Notes: generated from the letters alone by a model not told the origin. A stretch of DNA of 64,000 bases from Bremerella sp. JC817 (GCF_040718835.1 NZ_JBFEFG010000274.1:744001-808000); one strand, 5' to 3'; shown: positions 19,400 to 30,313, counted from the first letter of the stretch. A program made the numbers and translations.

Positions 19400-21220
19400 C
19401 TAGGCCGCCGTCCGACGCTTCAGCTTTTTCAAACGCCGACGTTCTGCCTTGCTCAGCATGTGATCTGGCTTGGCTTCCAGTCGCAAGATTTCTTCATCTT
19501 CGGCCGAGTTCGACTCGTCGTCGTCCTCTTCGTTGTACTTGCCGGTGATGGTCGGGGGCTGCTGCGGAGCAGGCGCGGGGGCCGTTGCTGGAGGCTTGGG
19601 CCGCGTTTTGACCCGAGGCGTCATCGTGGTGCGTGGCTCGTCCGAATCGGCAGCGTCTTCATCGTCGCTCGCTTCGGCATCCTTGCTACCCCACGAGAAC
19701 CAGCCTCGTTTTGGCTTCGCTTCCGCTTCTTCCTCAGTCGCTGCCGGAGCGACTACCTTCGGCTTCTTGCCGGCTGGGGCATCTTCGGCCTCGTCGGTGT
19801 CGGCTTGCTTTTTGCCGAACGAGAACCAACCTCGCTTCGGCTGGGCGGCTTCTTCCGCCTCTGCTTCCTGCTGCTTCTTCGCGGCGATCTTCGCTTTCAA
19901 TGGAGCAGGCTTTTCGGCTTCCACTTCCTCGGCAGCGGCCTTTTTACCGAACGAGAACCAGCCCCGCTTTGGCTCGGCCGCTTCTTCCGATTCGGCTTCT
20001 TGCTGTTGCTTCTTGGCGGCTGGCTTCGCCTTTACCGGAGCAGGTGCTTCGTCGCCCTCTTCCTCGGCGGCGGCCTTTTTGCCAAATGAGAACCAGCCCC
20101 GTTTCGGCTTGGTTTCGGCTTCGTCTTCTTCGCCAGGCTTGCTGGTCGAACGCGACTTGGCCGCTGCCGGCTTGGCAGGCTCTTCGGCTTCGTCGGTCTT
20201 TTCCTGCTTCCGTCCCCACCCGAACCATCCGCGGCGTGGCTTGGCTTCCGCTTCTTCTTCGTCGTCGTCGTTCGCAGGCTCGGCAGCCTTGGCGGCTGGT
20301 TTCTTCACGGCGGCTCGTGCACGACGGGCTGGCTTCTTGGCCTTGGTTTCAGACTCTTCCTCTTCGTCCGCAACTTCGATCGAGCCGCGAGTGATCAGGC
20401 CCTGAGCATCCATCCAGACGAAGCGGGCATACTGCACCAGGCTGGCCATCAGCAGGCCGACCCCTGTGAGCTGAACGGCATGGTAAGCCAGTTCGACCGG
20501 CATATTACCAGGGACCAGCAGTAGATCCAGTTGAACCGCCATGCCCAGGAAAATGAGCGTGGCCCCGAGCAGACCGACGATCAGCGTGCCGACACTTTGA
20601 CGTACTTCCAAGATCGCTCGCAGCGCCATCGAGCCATAAGCAACGCTCCAGACGACAATCCACCAGCCTTCGGTCTTACCCAGCAGACGGACACGCGTGA
20701 CCGCCTCGAGCCCGCGAGCGACGTCGCTGCGGAAGTCGAGCATGAAGTCGACACTGGCGAAAAGCAGCAGTGCGGCAAACCAGAGCCAGCAACGATAGCG
20801 TCCGCGATAGTCGTCCAAGCGATGGCGACGGATACGATACGTTAAAAACGCAATCAATGCGCCGACGAACAGGGCTCCGGCCGACAAATAAGTTCCCAGG
20901 CTATCGACTCGCGATAAGTCAGCCCAACGAACGACGCTGGAAGCATAGTGATGCAGTGCCAGCAAACCGGCTACGGTTAACAGAATGGCGGCGTAGAAGA
21001 GTGCGACGTGGACAACGTACACCGGAACCGCATCGACGATACGGATTCGACGTTCATCCACGGCTGTCTTCGAGTAAGAGCGAGCCGATCGACGCATGAT
21101 GCTCGCCGACTCGTTCGAAGCAGACTGGTTACTGGAATCGCTGTTGCGATCGTCCATCAAGGCCCGTCGACGACGCTCGTCGCGCAGACCGTTCCGCCTG
21201 AATTGCATTCTCAATCCCAT
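19400..21220 (-). CDS. Six-helix membrane protein with repeated GWF motifs in an acidic tail
   Basis: 606 residues. Residues ~60-290 hold six membrane helices (e.g. VHVALFYAAILLTVAGLLAL, LSAGALFVGALIAFLTY, LIVGLLGATLIFLGMAVQLDLLLV). From ~295 to the end there is a disordered Lys/Ala/Glu-rich tail containing five near-identical units: KPRRGWFGWGRK, then KPKRGWFSFGKK and two EPKRGWFSFGKK/QPKRGWFSFGKK, and KPKRGWFSWGSK. The tail ends with a basic stretch (KAERRRLKKLKRRTAA). The repeats look like interaction motifs on a flexible cytosolic arm. I do not recognise the family. The start is unsure: ATG at 21220 or at 21208, the latter better spaced from AGGG. Confidence 0.7.
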   Translation of the reverse strand: MGLRMQFRRNGLRDERRRRALMDDRNSDSSNQSASNESASIMRRSARSYSKTAVDERRIRIVDAVPVYVVHVALFYAAILLTVAGLLALHHYASSVVRWADLSRVDSLGTYLSAGALFVGALIAFLTYRIRRHRLDDYRGRYRCWLWFAALLLFASVDFMLDFRSDVARGLEAVTRVRLLGKTEGWWIVVWSVAYGSMALRAILEVRQSVGTLIVGLLGATLIFLGMAVQLDLLLVPGNMPVELAYHAVQLTGVGLLMASLVQYARFVWMDAQGLITRGSIEVADEEEESETKAKKPARRARAAVKKPAAKAAEPANDDDEEEAEAKPRRGWFGWGRKQEKTDEAEEPAKPAAAKSRSTSKPGEEDEAETKPKRGWFSFGKKAAAEEEGDEAPAPVKAKPAAKKQQQEAESEEAAEPKRGWFSFGKKAAAEEVEAEKPAPLKAKIAAKKQQEAEAEEAAQPKRGWFSFGKKQADTDEAEDAPAGKKPKVVAPAATEEEAEAKPKRGWFSWGSKDAEASDDEDAADSDEPRTTMTPRVKTRPKPPATAPAPAPQQPPTITGKYNEEDDDESNSAEDEEILRLEAKPDHMLSKAERRRLKKLKRRTAA

Positions 21221-21531
21221 CCCTGGTGAAAGAAATGACCACGTCCCTGTGGCATTTAATCATCCTTATAGAACAGATTTCGGCAATCGATCGAGGCGTC
21301 CTGAATGAATGATGGCCAGGTTTTGATCAGCCCCATGCTGGCACGTACCGCAGTACGAAAAGCCGGCACATTTCACCATGGTTGATGGCATGGCTAGCAG
21401 CGGACATCCGAAGTTGCCAGCACATTTGTATTACTCCACGCTGCACGTGGAATGCAGGTTCCTTCCACAAAACAAGGGAGACCAGAAATAGGCCTCCCTT
21501 GCGAGTTGAACGTGCCAAAGCGATCGCGAAA
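21221..21531. other. Intergenic region, 311 bases
   Basis: Lies between a minus-strand start (21220) and a minus-strand stop (21532). Apart from the terminator at 21465-21501 I see an inverted repeat CCACG-ctgca-CGTGG (21437-21451) and no credible coding frame or RNA gene. The left half probably contains the promoter of the membrane protein at 19400-21220. Confidence 0.4.
21465..21501 (-). terminator. Rho-independent terminator of the FAH-family gene
   Basis: Minus-strand hairpin with arms AAGGGAG and CTCCCTT (21494-21500 and 21474-21480) extended by an inner GG/CC pair and followed by TTGTTTTG. It lies 30 bases beyond the gene's stop. Confidence 0.75.
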
Positions 21532-22392
21532 CTAGCACCCTGCGATAACAGGATTCGACAGGATACCGAGCTTTTCGATCTCGATCTCGCAGATGTCTCC
21601 CGGCTTGAGGAAGACGGGTGGCTTGCGAGCCATACCGACGCCCGGCGGAGTGCCGGTGTAAATCAAGTCGCCAGGCTTCAAGGTGCAGACCTGCGATAAG
21701 TACGAGATCAGGAAATCGATGCGGAAGATCAACTGGCTGGTCGACGAATCTTGCATCGTTTCGCCATTGAGTCGGCATTGAATCCGCAAGTTGTGGGGAT
21801 CTTCGATCTCGTCAGCCGTGACGATCTCGGGTCCCAGCGGAGCAAAGCTATCGAACGACTTGCCGAGGAGCCACTGCTTGCCAGGCTTCCCCTTTTGCCA
21901 GTCGCGGCAAGAGACATCGTGACCAATGGTGTAGCCGGCGACGTGGCTCATCGCTTCGGCCTGGGGGATGTTCCTCCCTGCCCGACCGATCACCACGACC
22001 AGTTCTGCTTCGTAGTCGATTTGATCGCTGACTGCCGGCAGTTCGATCGCCTGACGATGGGCCCGCAAGCATGTCGGAAACTTATTGAAGACGACCGGCT
22101 CGTCGCCAACCGTGGCCCCCGTTTCGGCGGCATGGTCGGCGTAGTTCAAACCGATACACAAAATCTTCTGCGGTTCGACCACGGGCGGCAGGAGATGCAC
22201 CTTGGCCGGATCGAGCAACTTGCCGGTCTGGGCGGCTTCGAGAATGGACTCGTGATGAACCGCCAGCATCGGCAACAACTGCTTCATTTGGGTGGGAAGC
22301 AGCGGATCGGCCTGATGCAAGTCGACATAGCCATTGCCGCGAGCCACCGCGGTACGTGGTCCGGTTTCACTCTGGTAGCTAATCAATCGCAT
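21532..22392 (-). CDS. Fumarylacetoacetate hydrolase (FAH) family protein
   Basis: FAH-superfamily hydrolase/isomerase of ring-cleavage or acylpyruvate type. The core shows KILCIGLNYADHAAETG (substrate loop) and VVFNKFPTCLRA. The metal-binding Glu/Asp follows in QIDYEAELVVVIGRAGRNI, then GYTIGHDVSCRDWQKGK, GKSFDSFAPLGPEIV, and LKPGDLIYTGTPPGVG near the end. 286 residues is normal. Substrate could be acylpyruvate or a homoprotocatechuate product; no neighbouring pathway gene decides this. Single gene, with a terminator after it. Confidence 0.92.
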   Translation of the reverse strand: MRLISYQSETGPRTAVARGNGYVDLHQADPLLPTQMKQLLPMLAVHHESILEAAQTGKLLDPAKVHLLPPVVEPQKILCIGLNYADHAAETGATVGDEPVVFNKFPTCLRAHRQAIELPAVSDQIDYEAELVVVIGRAGRNIPQAEAMSHVAGYTIGHDVSCRDWQKGKPGKQWLLGKSFDSFAPLGPEIVTADEIEDPHNLRIQCRLNGETMQDSSTSQLIFRIDFLISYLSQVCTLKPGDLIYTGTPPGVGMARKPPVFLKPGDICEIEIEKLGILSNPVIAGC

Positions 22393-22659
22393 CGGGGTCG
22401 GAACCTTCTCATGGGAATAACCGTTGTCATCTGCATCTCACATAGAATGCGCAGAGTTCAACTTATCGGAAAATCCCCACCGCGACAACGAGCCAAAGCG
22501 GTTGCCTCTCCCAGGCATTGTGCGTTTGTTCGGTCTCTTTTCTTCCTTTTTCTGCGCTGGCGGATCGAGCCAATTTGCTGACCGACGGATTTCGACGTAA
22601 CTTTCAGCGCAACAATTCACAACGACCACACCAGTGACTACCTGGGGCAGCAAATCCAG

Positions 22660-24909
22660 ATGGCTATGGACCCAACCTCGAACCCCGGATCGTACGAACC
22701 TCCAGGGACTTCGCATGACCATGTTGAAGATCCCATCCACGCAATTTCGAACCTGATTGCCTGGGCCGACGAGCCGTACGATGAACCAATCGCCGACCAC
22801 TTCGACGACACCGACAACCAACTGATTCAGGTCAGTCTTGGAATCGCTTCCGGTTTGTTCTATTCACTTCAGGCTAAGCACTTCCCGACCGCTTCGCACT
22901 CGCTGCGTGTCGCCAAATTGTGCTCGCGTTGGGCGGTTGAACTCGATCTCGAACCTTTCCAGCGCGATCAGCTGGAAGTCGCCGCTTTGCTGCACGATGT
23001 GGGCAAAATTGGTGTCCCCGACTACGTACTGACCAGCCCTGGCAAGTTGTCGGCCGACGAGCAATTCTTGATGGACCGCAGCCAAGAGATTGGCCTCGAG
23101 ATCCTTTCGGCCTGCTGCGACGGCGAAGAGATAGTTGACCTGATTCGTTATAACTATGCCTGGTACGATGGCAGCAAGAAGAACAGCGACGTATCGGGCA
23201 AAGACATTCCCATTGAAGCTCGCATGCTGGCGATCGCCGATGCCTACGACTCGATGACCGTCGATCAGATCTTCCGTCGTGCCCGCTCGAAAGAACGTGC
23301 CATGGCCGAACTGAATTCGTATGCCGGTACGCAGTTCGATCCAGATCTGGTCCAACAATTCTGCGAACTTCAATCGCGAACGATCACTCCAAACACCGAC
23401 TCAACCCGCCGCTGGTTGCGAGTGCTTTCTCCCGAACAAGCCAACAAACGCTGGAAAGCCAACGCCGAAAGTATCGCACCACAGCTCAGCCGTTCGCATG
23501 CTGCGTTTCAGGACTGTCTGGTCCGTAACAGCCACGACGCGTTGATCTTCCTGGATATCAGCCTGCAAATCATCGGTTGGAATCAGGGTGCCGAACGCCT
23601 GACTGGTTTGCCCCGTGATGTCGTCGAAGGACATAGCTGGACGCCCGATCTGCTAGGCCTGACCGATCACAAGGGACGCAAGTTTGGCGAAGGCAAAGAC
23701 CCGATCCGGGCCGCTTTGGTCTCGCGTACCCAGGGCAAGTACCGTCTTTCGATTCGCAACGCGGCCGGCAACTTCGTCGCCGTGGTTGCCCACATCGTTC
23801 CGGTAATTGGCGAAGATGGCGCCAGCCTCGGCCTGACGATCCAGATGCACGATGCTACCGGTGTCGAATCGCTGGAAGAACAAGTTCAATCGCTGCACTA
23901 CAAGGCAACTCGCGATCCACTGACAGGGTTGTTCAATCGAGCCGAAATGGACCGCAGCCTGATCGATATGGTCGATCGCCATACGACCGTCGGCCGGCCT
24001 TGCAGCGTGATCATCTGCGACATCGACTTCTTCAAGAAGATCAACGACACCTTCGGCCATCAAGCAGGCGATGAAGCTTTGATCGTCTTTGCCAAGATGC
24101 TGGAAGACAAGGCACGTCCCGGCGACATTTGTGCTCGTTATGGTGGCGAAGAGTTCGTGATCCTCTGCCCACAGTGCGACAACGAAATGGCCGCCGCATT
24201 AGCCGAACAGATCCGCAGCGATCTCGCTGCAACGTCTCTCTCGGCCTTAGGCGGAAAGCACATGACTGCCAGTTTCGGTGTGACCGAAATTCAACGAGGC
24301 GACACCGGTGATACGATCCTGAACCGAGCCGACCGGGCCCTGCTACAGTCCAAAGAAATGGGGCGCAACATCGTCACCCAGATCGGTGGCGGGCTGAACG
24401 CCCCGCAGATCGGTGATCGTCGTAGTTGGTGGACCCGCATGTTCAAGCCGGCCGAGCCGGAAGTGCTGCTCAAGCGAGCGATGAAGACCCGTGTGCCGCT
24501 GAACCTGGCCGCTGAGAAGATTCGAGGCTTCGTGGCCGATCATCGTGCCGAAGTGCTGCAAGTGACCGAAAACTCGATCAAAGTGATGATCGATGGCGAA
24601 TCCCTTCCGCTGCAGCGTCGCGTTGCTGATCGAGCCGTGCCGTTGATTCTCGACCTGCACTTCAGTGCCATGATGGTCGAGAACGGGAGTCAGCATACGA
24701 AGGTTCAGATTTCGATCTCGCCGCGACGCAATCGAGACCGCCGCAAGCGGGACGCTGTCGAACGTGCCCGGCATCTGTTGTTAAGCCTTCAATCGTACAT
24801 GGTGGCTTACGAGTTCGTCGACACCTCGGTCGCATCGATGGACGATCACTCGTCGTGGTGGAGTCGCCTCTGGGGTGGAACCTCGCAAAAGATGGGCGAG
24901 TCGCGATAA
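22660..24909 (+). CDS. Degenerate HD-GYP / PAS / GGDEF diguanylate cyclase
   Basis: Soluble multidomain signalling protein. Residues ~65-240: HD-GYP-like domain with HD at 112-113 (LLHDVGKIGVPDYVL), but the GYP signature is lost (NYAWYDGSKKN in place of HHExxDGxGYP) and its His ligands are absent. Residues ~285-400: PAS domain (FLDISLQIIGWNQGAERLTGLP). Residues ~415-570: GGDEF domain with GGEEF at 495-499 and inhibitory-site RPGD at 486-489, so an active, feedback-inhibited cyclase making c-di-GMP is expected. The final ~150 residues are unknown (basic near NRDRRKRDAVERARH). ATG at 22660 lacks a strong ribosome-binding site. Confidence 0.88.
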   Translation: MAMDPTSNPGSYEPPGTSHDHVEDPIHAISNLIAWADEPYDEPIADHFDDTDNQLIQVSLGIASGLFYSLQAKHFPTASHSLRVAKLCSRWAVELDLEPFQRDQLEVAALLHDVGKIGVPDYVLTSPGKLSADEQFLMDRSQEIGLEILSACCDGEEIVDLIRYNYAWYDGSKKNSDVSGKDIPIEARMLAIADAYDSMTVDQIFRRARSKERAMAELNSYAGTQFDPDLVQQFCELQSRTITPNTDSTRRWLRVLSPEQANKRWKANAESIAPQLSRSHAAFQDCLVRNSHDALIFLDISLQIIGWNQGAERLTGLPRDVVEGHSWTPDLLGLTDHKGRKFGEGKDPIRAALVSRTQGKYRLSIRNAAGNFVAVVAHIVPVIGEDGASLGLTIQMHDATGVESLEEQVQSLHYKATRDPLTGLFNRAEMDRSLIDMVDRHTTVGRPCSVIICDIDFFKKINDTFGHQAGDEALIVFAKMLEDKARPGDICARYGGEEFVILCPQCDNEMAAALAEQIRSDLAATSLSALGGKHMTASFGVTEIQRGDTGDTILNRADRALLQSKEMGRNIVTQIGGGLNAPQIGDRRSWWTRMFKPAEPEVLLKRAMKTRVPLNLAAEKIRGFVADHRAEVLQVTENSIKVMIDGESLPLQRRVADRAVPLILDLHFSAMMVENGSQHTKVQISISPRRNRDRRKRDAVERARHLLLSLQSYMVAYEFVDTSVASMDDHSSWWSRLWGGTSQKMGESR

Positions 24910-24930
24910 AGCAACCTGATTCAACGACAA

Positions 24931-24969
24931 GAGCCGCGAAGGAATGACTTCCCTCGCGGCTCTTTTTTT
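24931..24969 (+). terminator. Rho-independent terminator of the GGDEF gene
   Basis: Arms GAGCCGCGA (24931-24939) and TCGCGGCTC (24954-24962), then seven T. It lies 21 bases beyond the stop, between convergent genes. Confidence 0.9.
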
Positions 24970-24992
24970 GTTTCGAACAGTGACGGTTGCAA

Positions 24993-26600
<1,608 letters not shown>

Positions 26601-26779
26601 GGCGTCGATTTCTTTGAAATGGGTGTTTGGCGTAAGTCTTTTAGCGATAAACCCCTTAGTTTACCGCACCCCTACCTTTCGCGTCTACGTGGGTCGGACG
26701 GGCAATTTGGTCGAACCGGGCGGGAAACTGGTTTAGAATCTGGACGGTTACCACTGGAAAGAGGTTCGCCGAGTCCTTG

Positions 26780-27595
26780 ATGCCCCCAGAAATCCCCAAT
26801 CCGTTCCAGCCACCTTCGATCGAAGCCTGCGCACAGCAGCCGCGGCTCGACGTCTTTCAGACCTACCAAGGAGGCCCTACTCCGACGCTAGCTTCGATCG
26901 AACCGATCCCGTCTCCCTTCCGCAATCACGTTCTCTCGCGATCGAGCAAGATCCTCCGAAGCGTTACTTATCTGGCGACCTTTTTGGTTCCGTTCGCGTT
27001 AACGATCGACATCCTCCTTGCCATTCCCGAGGTATTTCAAAATCCTTACATATCGCAACCGTTCTGGAGCGGGCGAATGATGTTGCTGATTAGCGTCGTG
27101 TTGATAACGCTGGGTCATTCGATTTGGTCACCGTTTCATACCCAAGATCATCAACTCGCTCGGCAGCTTCGCAAGTCACTCACCAAGCGAGATGGTGTTC
27201 CGCTTCAGAAACGTGAGATCCGCATTTGCCATGCCGTCGAGATTCTAGCCGATCGGAGCTTGTCGCCAGAGCACTCGCCCCTGCAGCATGATGTTGCGTT
27301 GCTAAAGATTTCGCCTCGATCGGAACAACTGATCCTGGAGGGAGACCGCTTCCGGTACCAGATTCCATTCCGCTCGATCACCGAACTGCAGGCCGGTTCG
27401 TTTGCTCATCGCCTGGCCCAAGTCTGGTGTATGCAGATTTCGTTTGCGACCGATCAAGGAGAGTACGCCGTGGTCTTCAGGCCGTGTGAAGACAACTCGA
27501 CCATGGGGACTTCCAACAAGGCGCGACAACGAACGGTCGTGAAGCTGCTCGAGCAGTGCGAACATTGGCTGCAAGCATCGCAGGAGGAGCGTTGA
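26780..27595 (+). CDS. NP[FY]xSP-type membrane protein, paralog 1 of 4
   Basis: Unknown function. 271 residues with an N-terminal motif PNPFQPP shortly after the start, two membrane helices (SVTYLATFLVPFALTIDILLAI and MMLLISVVLITLGHSIW), and a C-terminal soluble domain. That domain contains EGDRFRYQIPFRSITEL, which is shared with the next three genes. I use the ATG at 26780 instead of the TTG one codon earlier. Its stop overlaps the next start as TGATG, and an AGGAGGAG site for the next gene lies in its last codons, so the two are translationally coupled. Confidence 0.75.
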   Translation: MPPEIPNPFQPPSIEACAQQPRLDVFQTYQGGPTPTLASIEPIPSPFRNHVLSRSSKILRSVTYLATFLVPFALTIDILLAIPEVFQNPYISQPFWSGRMMLLISVVLITLGHSIWSPFHTQDHQLARQLRKSLTKRDGVPLQKREIRICHAVEILADRSLSPEHSPLQHDVALLKISPRSEQLILEGDRFRYQIPFRSITELQAGSFAHRLAQVWCMQISFATDQGEYAVVFRPCEDNSTMGTSNKARQRTVVKLLEQCEHWLQASQEER

Positions 27596-28461
27596 TGTCG
27601 AACGATCCCATCAACCCGTATCAGTCGCCACAGATCGATTCGGAAGAAGCTCCGGCACTGAAGCACGAGAATCTCTCGCAACCAACGACACCTGTCGACC
27701 AGACAATCGCCGTCGTTTCGCCGGTCGCCGAAGGGTGGGCCAATCAGGTTCTGACCCAACGAAACTTTGTTGTCGCAGTCTTCCTACGGTTCCTTGCTTC
27801 TATAACAGGCTTCCCGCTGGTGGTCTTCGCGATGATGTCCACGATGAGTTCACTGTCAACACTGCAAAATCCACAGATTTCACTTTCGACCAGCGCTTCG
27901 GCTGTCATCACTTCCATCGTTTTAGCTGTCGTCGCTTTCTTGATCATGTTCGCAATATTGGCGTTTGTGAACTTGTATGTTCCATTTACTTATGAGGATC
28001 GCTTCTTCGGCAAGAAGCTCATCAAAAACATCGGGTCGAGAACCGAGTCGTATATCGAGAGGCCCACATCGACGAGCTGTCAGCTCGTCGCCGTCATTCC
28101 AGAAGATCGCTGGACGAAACCACGCAACCGTCTTTCCGACGACATCGCCATCATGTGGATCGATCCTTACAGTTCGCAGATCTTCTTGGAAGGAGACCGC
28201 CTGCGGTATCACATTCCGATCGGTTCGTTGCTCGAGCTGAGATGCGATCACTTTTGCAAACATCTCACGCAGGTCTGGTATGTCCACCTCACATTTCGCA
28301 CCGCCGATGGTCCCCTCGAACTTTTCCTCCGTCCAGGCGAGAACGGCATCTTCCTGAGCGTCTTCAATCGAACACGCCAGGCTGCTGCCGAACAGCTCTT
28401 TCACCGGATTGAATTACTGATTGCCGAGGCCAAACATCGCCAGCAGAAGAAGGCAGATTAA
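27595..28461 (+). CDS. NP[FY]xSP-type membrane protein, paralog 2 of 4
   Basis: 288 residues, start ATG at 27595 with AGGAGGAG seven bases upstream and overlapping the previous stop by one base. N-terminus MSNDPINPYQSP. Two membrane helices follow (FVVAVFLRFLASITGFPLVVFAM, ITSIVLAVVAFLIMFAILAFVNLY). The soluble domain carries LEGDRLRYHIPIGSLLEL and FRTADGPLELFLRPGE. Same layout as its neighbours, which implies local duplication. Function not known; the conserved soluble domain may be a ligand or PH-like module, but this is only inference. Confidence 0.75.
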   Translation: MSNDPINPYQSPQIDSEEAPALKHENLSQPTTPVDQTIAVVSPVAEGWANQVLTQRNFVVAVFLRFLASITGFPLVVFAMMSTMSSLSTLQNPQISLSTSASAVITSIVLAVVAFLIMFAILAFVNLYVPFTYEDRFFGKKLIKNIGSRTESYIERPTSTSCQLVAVIPEDRWTKPRNRLSDDIAIMWIDPYSSQIFLEGDRLRYHIPIGSLLELRCDHFCKHLTQVWYVHLTFRTADGPLELFLRPGENGIFLSVFNRTRQAAAEQLFHRIELLIAEAKHRQQKKAD

Positions 28462-28554
28462 CTTCCCACAAAATCTGCTCGAATCTGCCGGTTCGCTGCC
28501 CTAGAATCCTGGTTACCTCGTTGGCCCCCGTTAGGCATGTTCGGAGCCAGTTGC

Positions 28555-29367
28555 ATGTCTGAACCTGAATTGAATCCGTTCGCTTCGCCTGGTTCGTTCG
28601 TCACTCCACTTCCGGAGGACGAACTTGTCCAGCCGTTGTGGCCGCTGCATGCCACCGCCGAAGCAACGATCGAAGACATTCGCGAACAAGATCGTGGCAA
28701 GATCTACAACTTCCGCCATCGCATCATGATCAATGTGATTGGGCTGACTCCGGCATTGCTGTTCTTTGGCGGCCTCGGCCTGATGGCGGTGGGGGCGTGG
28801 CAACTCCCCGAGAACCCACTGGAAGATCGGTGGGACTCTGCGTGGAGCTTGCCTCTGCTGGGTATCGGTGCCATCGGCTTAGTGGCTGGCGGGATCTTGT
28901 CGACCTTCTATCAACTGCTGCCGGAAGACCTTTACACCTATGGACGCGTGCGACGTAACTTTGCCTTGCGTCCCGAAGCGATCGTTCTGGCCCAAGACGA
29001 TCATCGGTTCATCGGGATCACGCCGCGCGAGAAGTGGAAAGTCATCGAGCTCGATACAGCCAGCGACGTAGGGCTTTTGAAACTCGACAAGGCCGAGCGT
29101 TCGATTCGGATCGAAGGGGATTATCATCGCTACATTATTCCGGTTGACGCCCTGCTCGACTGTGAAGAAGAGTGTTTCTATCACCCCATCGACAAGGCGA
29201 CCCAGCACTGGCTCATTCGGCTGGTCTTGAACACAAAAAGCGGCCCGGTGGAACTGCTATTCGGCATGAGCCAGATTAGTTTGGGGGAACCTCGCTGGAA
29301 CAAACGCCGTCAGCAATTGGCGGCAGCTTTCGTTCAGCGTATCCTGGCTTTGCGACAAAGCTCGTAA
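28555..29367 (+). CDS. NP[FY]xSP-type membrane protein, paralog 3 of 4
   Basis: 270 residues from ATG 28555, which has GGAG eight bases upstream; an in-frame ATG six codons earlier lacks one. N-terminus MSEPELNPFASP. Two helices follow (MINVIGLTPALLFFGGLGLMAVG; SLPLLGIGAIGLVAGGILSTFY). The soluble domain has IEGDYHRYIIPVDALLDCEEE and NTKSGPVELLFG. It is more divergent than paralogs 1 and 2. Separated from paralog 2 by 93 bases and from paralog 4 by 36. Confidence 0.75.
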   Translation: MSEPELNPFASPGSFVTPLPEDELVQPLWPLHATAEATIEDIREQDRGKIYNFRHRIMINVIGLTPALLFFGGLGLMAVGAWQLPENPLEDRWDSAWSLPLLGIGAIGLVAGGILSTFYQLLPEDLYTYGRVRRNFALRPEAIVLAQDDHRFIGITPREKWKVIELDTASDVGLLKLDKAERSIRIEGDYHRYIIPVDALLDCEEECFYHPIDKATQHWLIRLVLNTKSGPVELLFGMSQISLGEPRWNKRRQQLAAAFVQRILALRQSS

Positions 29368-29403
29368 TCCGCAGCAAGACTTGCAACGATCGAAGACGCG
29401 TGC

Positions 29404-30228
29404 ATGACGACTCCCGAATTCAATCCTTATGCTTCCCCCGAGGCGGACCAGCCTGGCAGCGACAAGCCAGAGGCCGATACCACGTTTCCGCTTCAGGCCA
29501 CGGCGATCGCTCAAATTGAAGAGGTCCCAGCTCCTTACGCCGGCAAGGTTCGGACGTTGGTCAATCGATTTATGGTGGGCCTGGCGAATGTCATGATTCG
29601 TCTGCCGATCGTGGGTGCCGTCTACTTTTTGATTCGCTATGCCCCAGAGTGGATGAACCTGGGCGGGCTCGCTTCGCTGGCGTTGACCGCGATGGTGATC
29701 GGCGTCTTCACGGTCGTTTTCCTGCTGATCAATGCGTTGTGTGAAGACCGCTGGTGGGAGGTGATGATGCGGCGCCAGGTCGACCGGCGTCCTTCCCCTT
29801 GGATCGTCAGCGATACCTACCGCAGTCAATTTGTCACGTTGACTTCATCGAAACCGCAAGCGATGGCCTCGTTCCAACTTGGCACGAACGACGCCGAGAT
29901 CATCGACATCGGCTTGCTGCGACTCGATCACGAGACCGGGGAAATCATTTTAGAATGTGACCTGCGACGGTATCGGATTCCGCGCGCTTCGCTGCTGGCC
30001 TGCGACGTTCGCCAGATCACGCTGCACACGCCTTGGACACCGGTCGTGCGGATTGCCTGCGAAACCCTGACCGGGCCCAGCGAGTTCTGCATTCTCGCCA
30101 GCGATACCAATCCGTGGCGGATCTTCGTTCGTCGCTATCGACGGAAGCGAGCCGAAGAGATCGCGGAAGAGATCTACTCGTTGCCCAACATTCCGGACGA
30201 ACCAATACGCCCGGAAATGGCATCGTAG
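29404..30228 (+). CDS. NP[FY]xSP-type membrane protein, paralog 4 of 4
   Basis: 274 residues, N-terminus MTTPEFNPYASPEAD. Two to three helices (MVGLANVMIRLPIVGAVYFLI; LGGLASLALTAMVIGVFTVVFLLINAL). The soluble domain has LECDLRRYRIPRASLLAC and CETLTGPSEFCILAS. The EGD/ECD...RY.IP..(S/A)(L/I)L core is common to all four. It ends the array and is followed by a bidirectional terminator shared with the convergent PhoX-like gene. Function unknown. Confidence 0.75.
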   Translation: MTTPEFNPYASPEADQPGSDKPEADTTFPLQATAIAQIEEVPAPYAGKVRTLVNRFMVGLANVMIRLPIVGAVYFLIRYAPEWMNLGGLASLALTAMVIGVFTVVFLLINALCEDRWWEVMMRRQVDRRPSPWIVSDTYRSQFVTLTSSKPQAMASFQLGTNDAEIIDIGLLRLDHETGEIILECDLRRYRIPRASLLACDVRQITLHTPWTPVVRIACETLTGPSEFCILASDTNPWRIFVRRYRRKRAEEIAEEIYSLPNIPDEPIRPEMAS

Positions 30229-30261
30229 TCATTCGGCGACTTCGCTGCACCAAGAAACAAA

Positions 30262-30300
30262 AAGAGGCCTGACAACGCGCGGTCGTCAGGCCTCTTGCTT
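30262..30300. terminator. Bidirectional terminator between paralog array and PhoX gene
   Basis: Perfect twelve-base arms AAGAGGCCTGAC (30262-30273) and GTCAGGCCTCTT (30285-30296) around an 11-base loop. The minus strand exits into TTTTTGTTTC, a good T-run for the PhoX gene; the plus side is weaker (GCTTTGG). Confidence 0.85.
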
Positions 30301-30313
30301 TGGTTCCGTGAGG

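Noticed and set aside
19470..20405. A 311-codon Ser/Ala-rich plus-strand frame, and repeated DNA that recalls a repeat array
   Set aside because: Both arise from the repeated codons of the GWF-tail gene on the minus strand; there are no regular spacers, so it is not a CRISPR.
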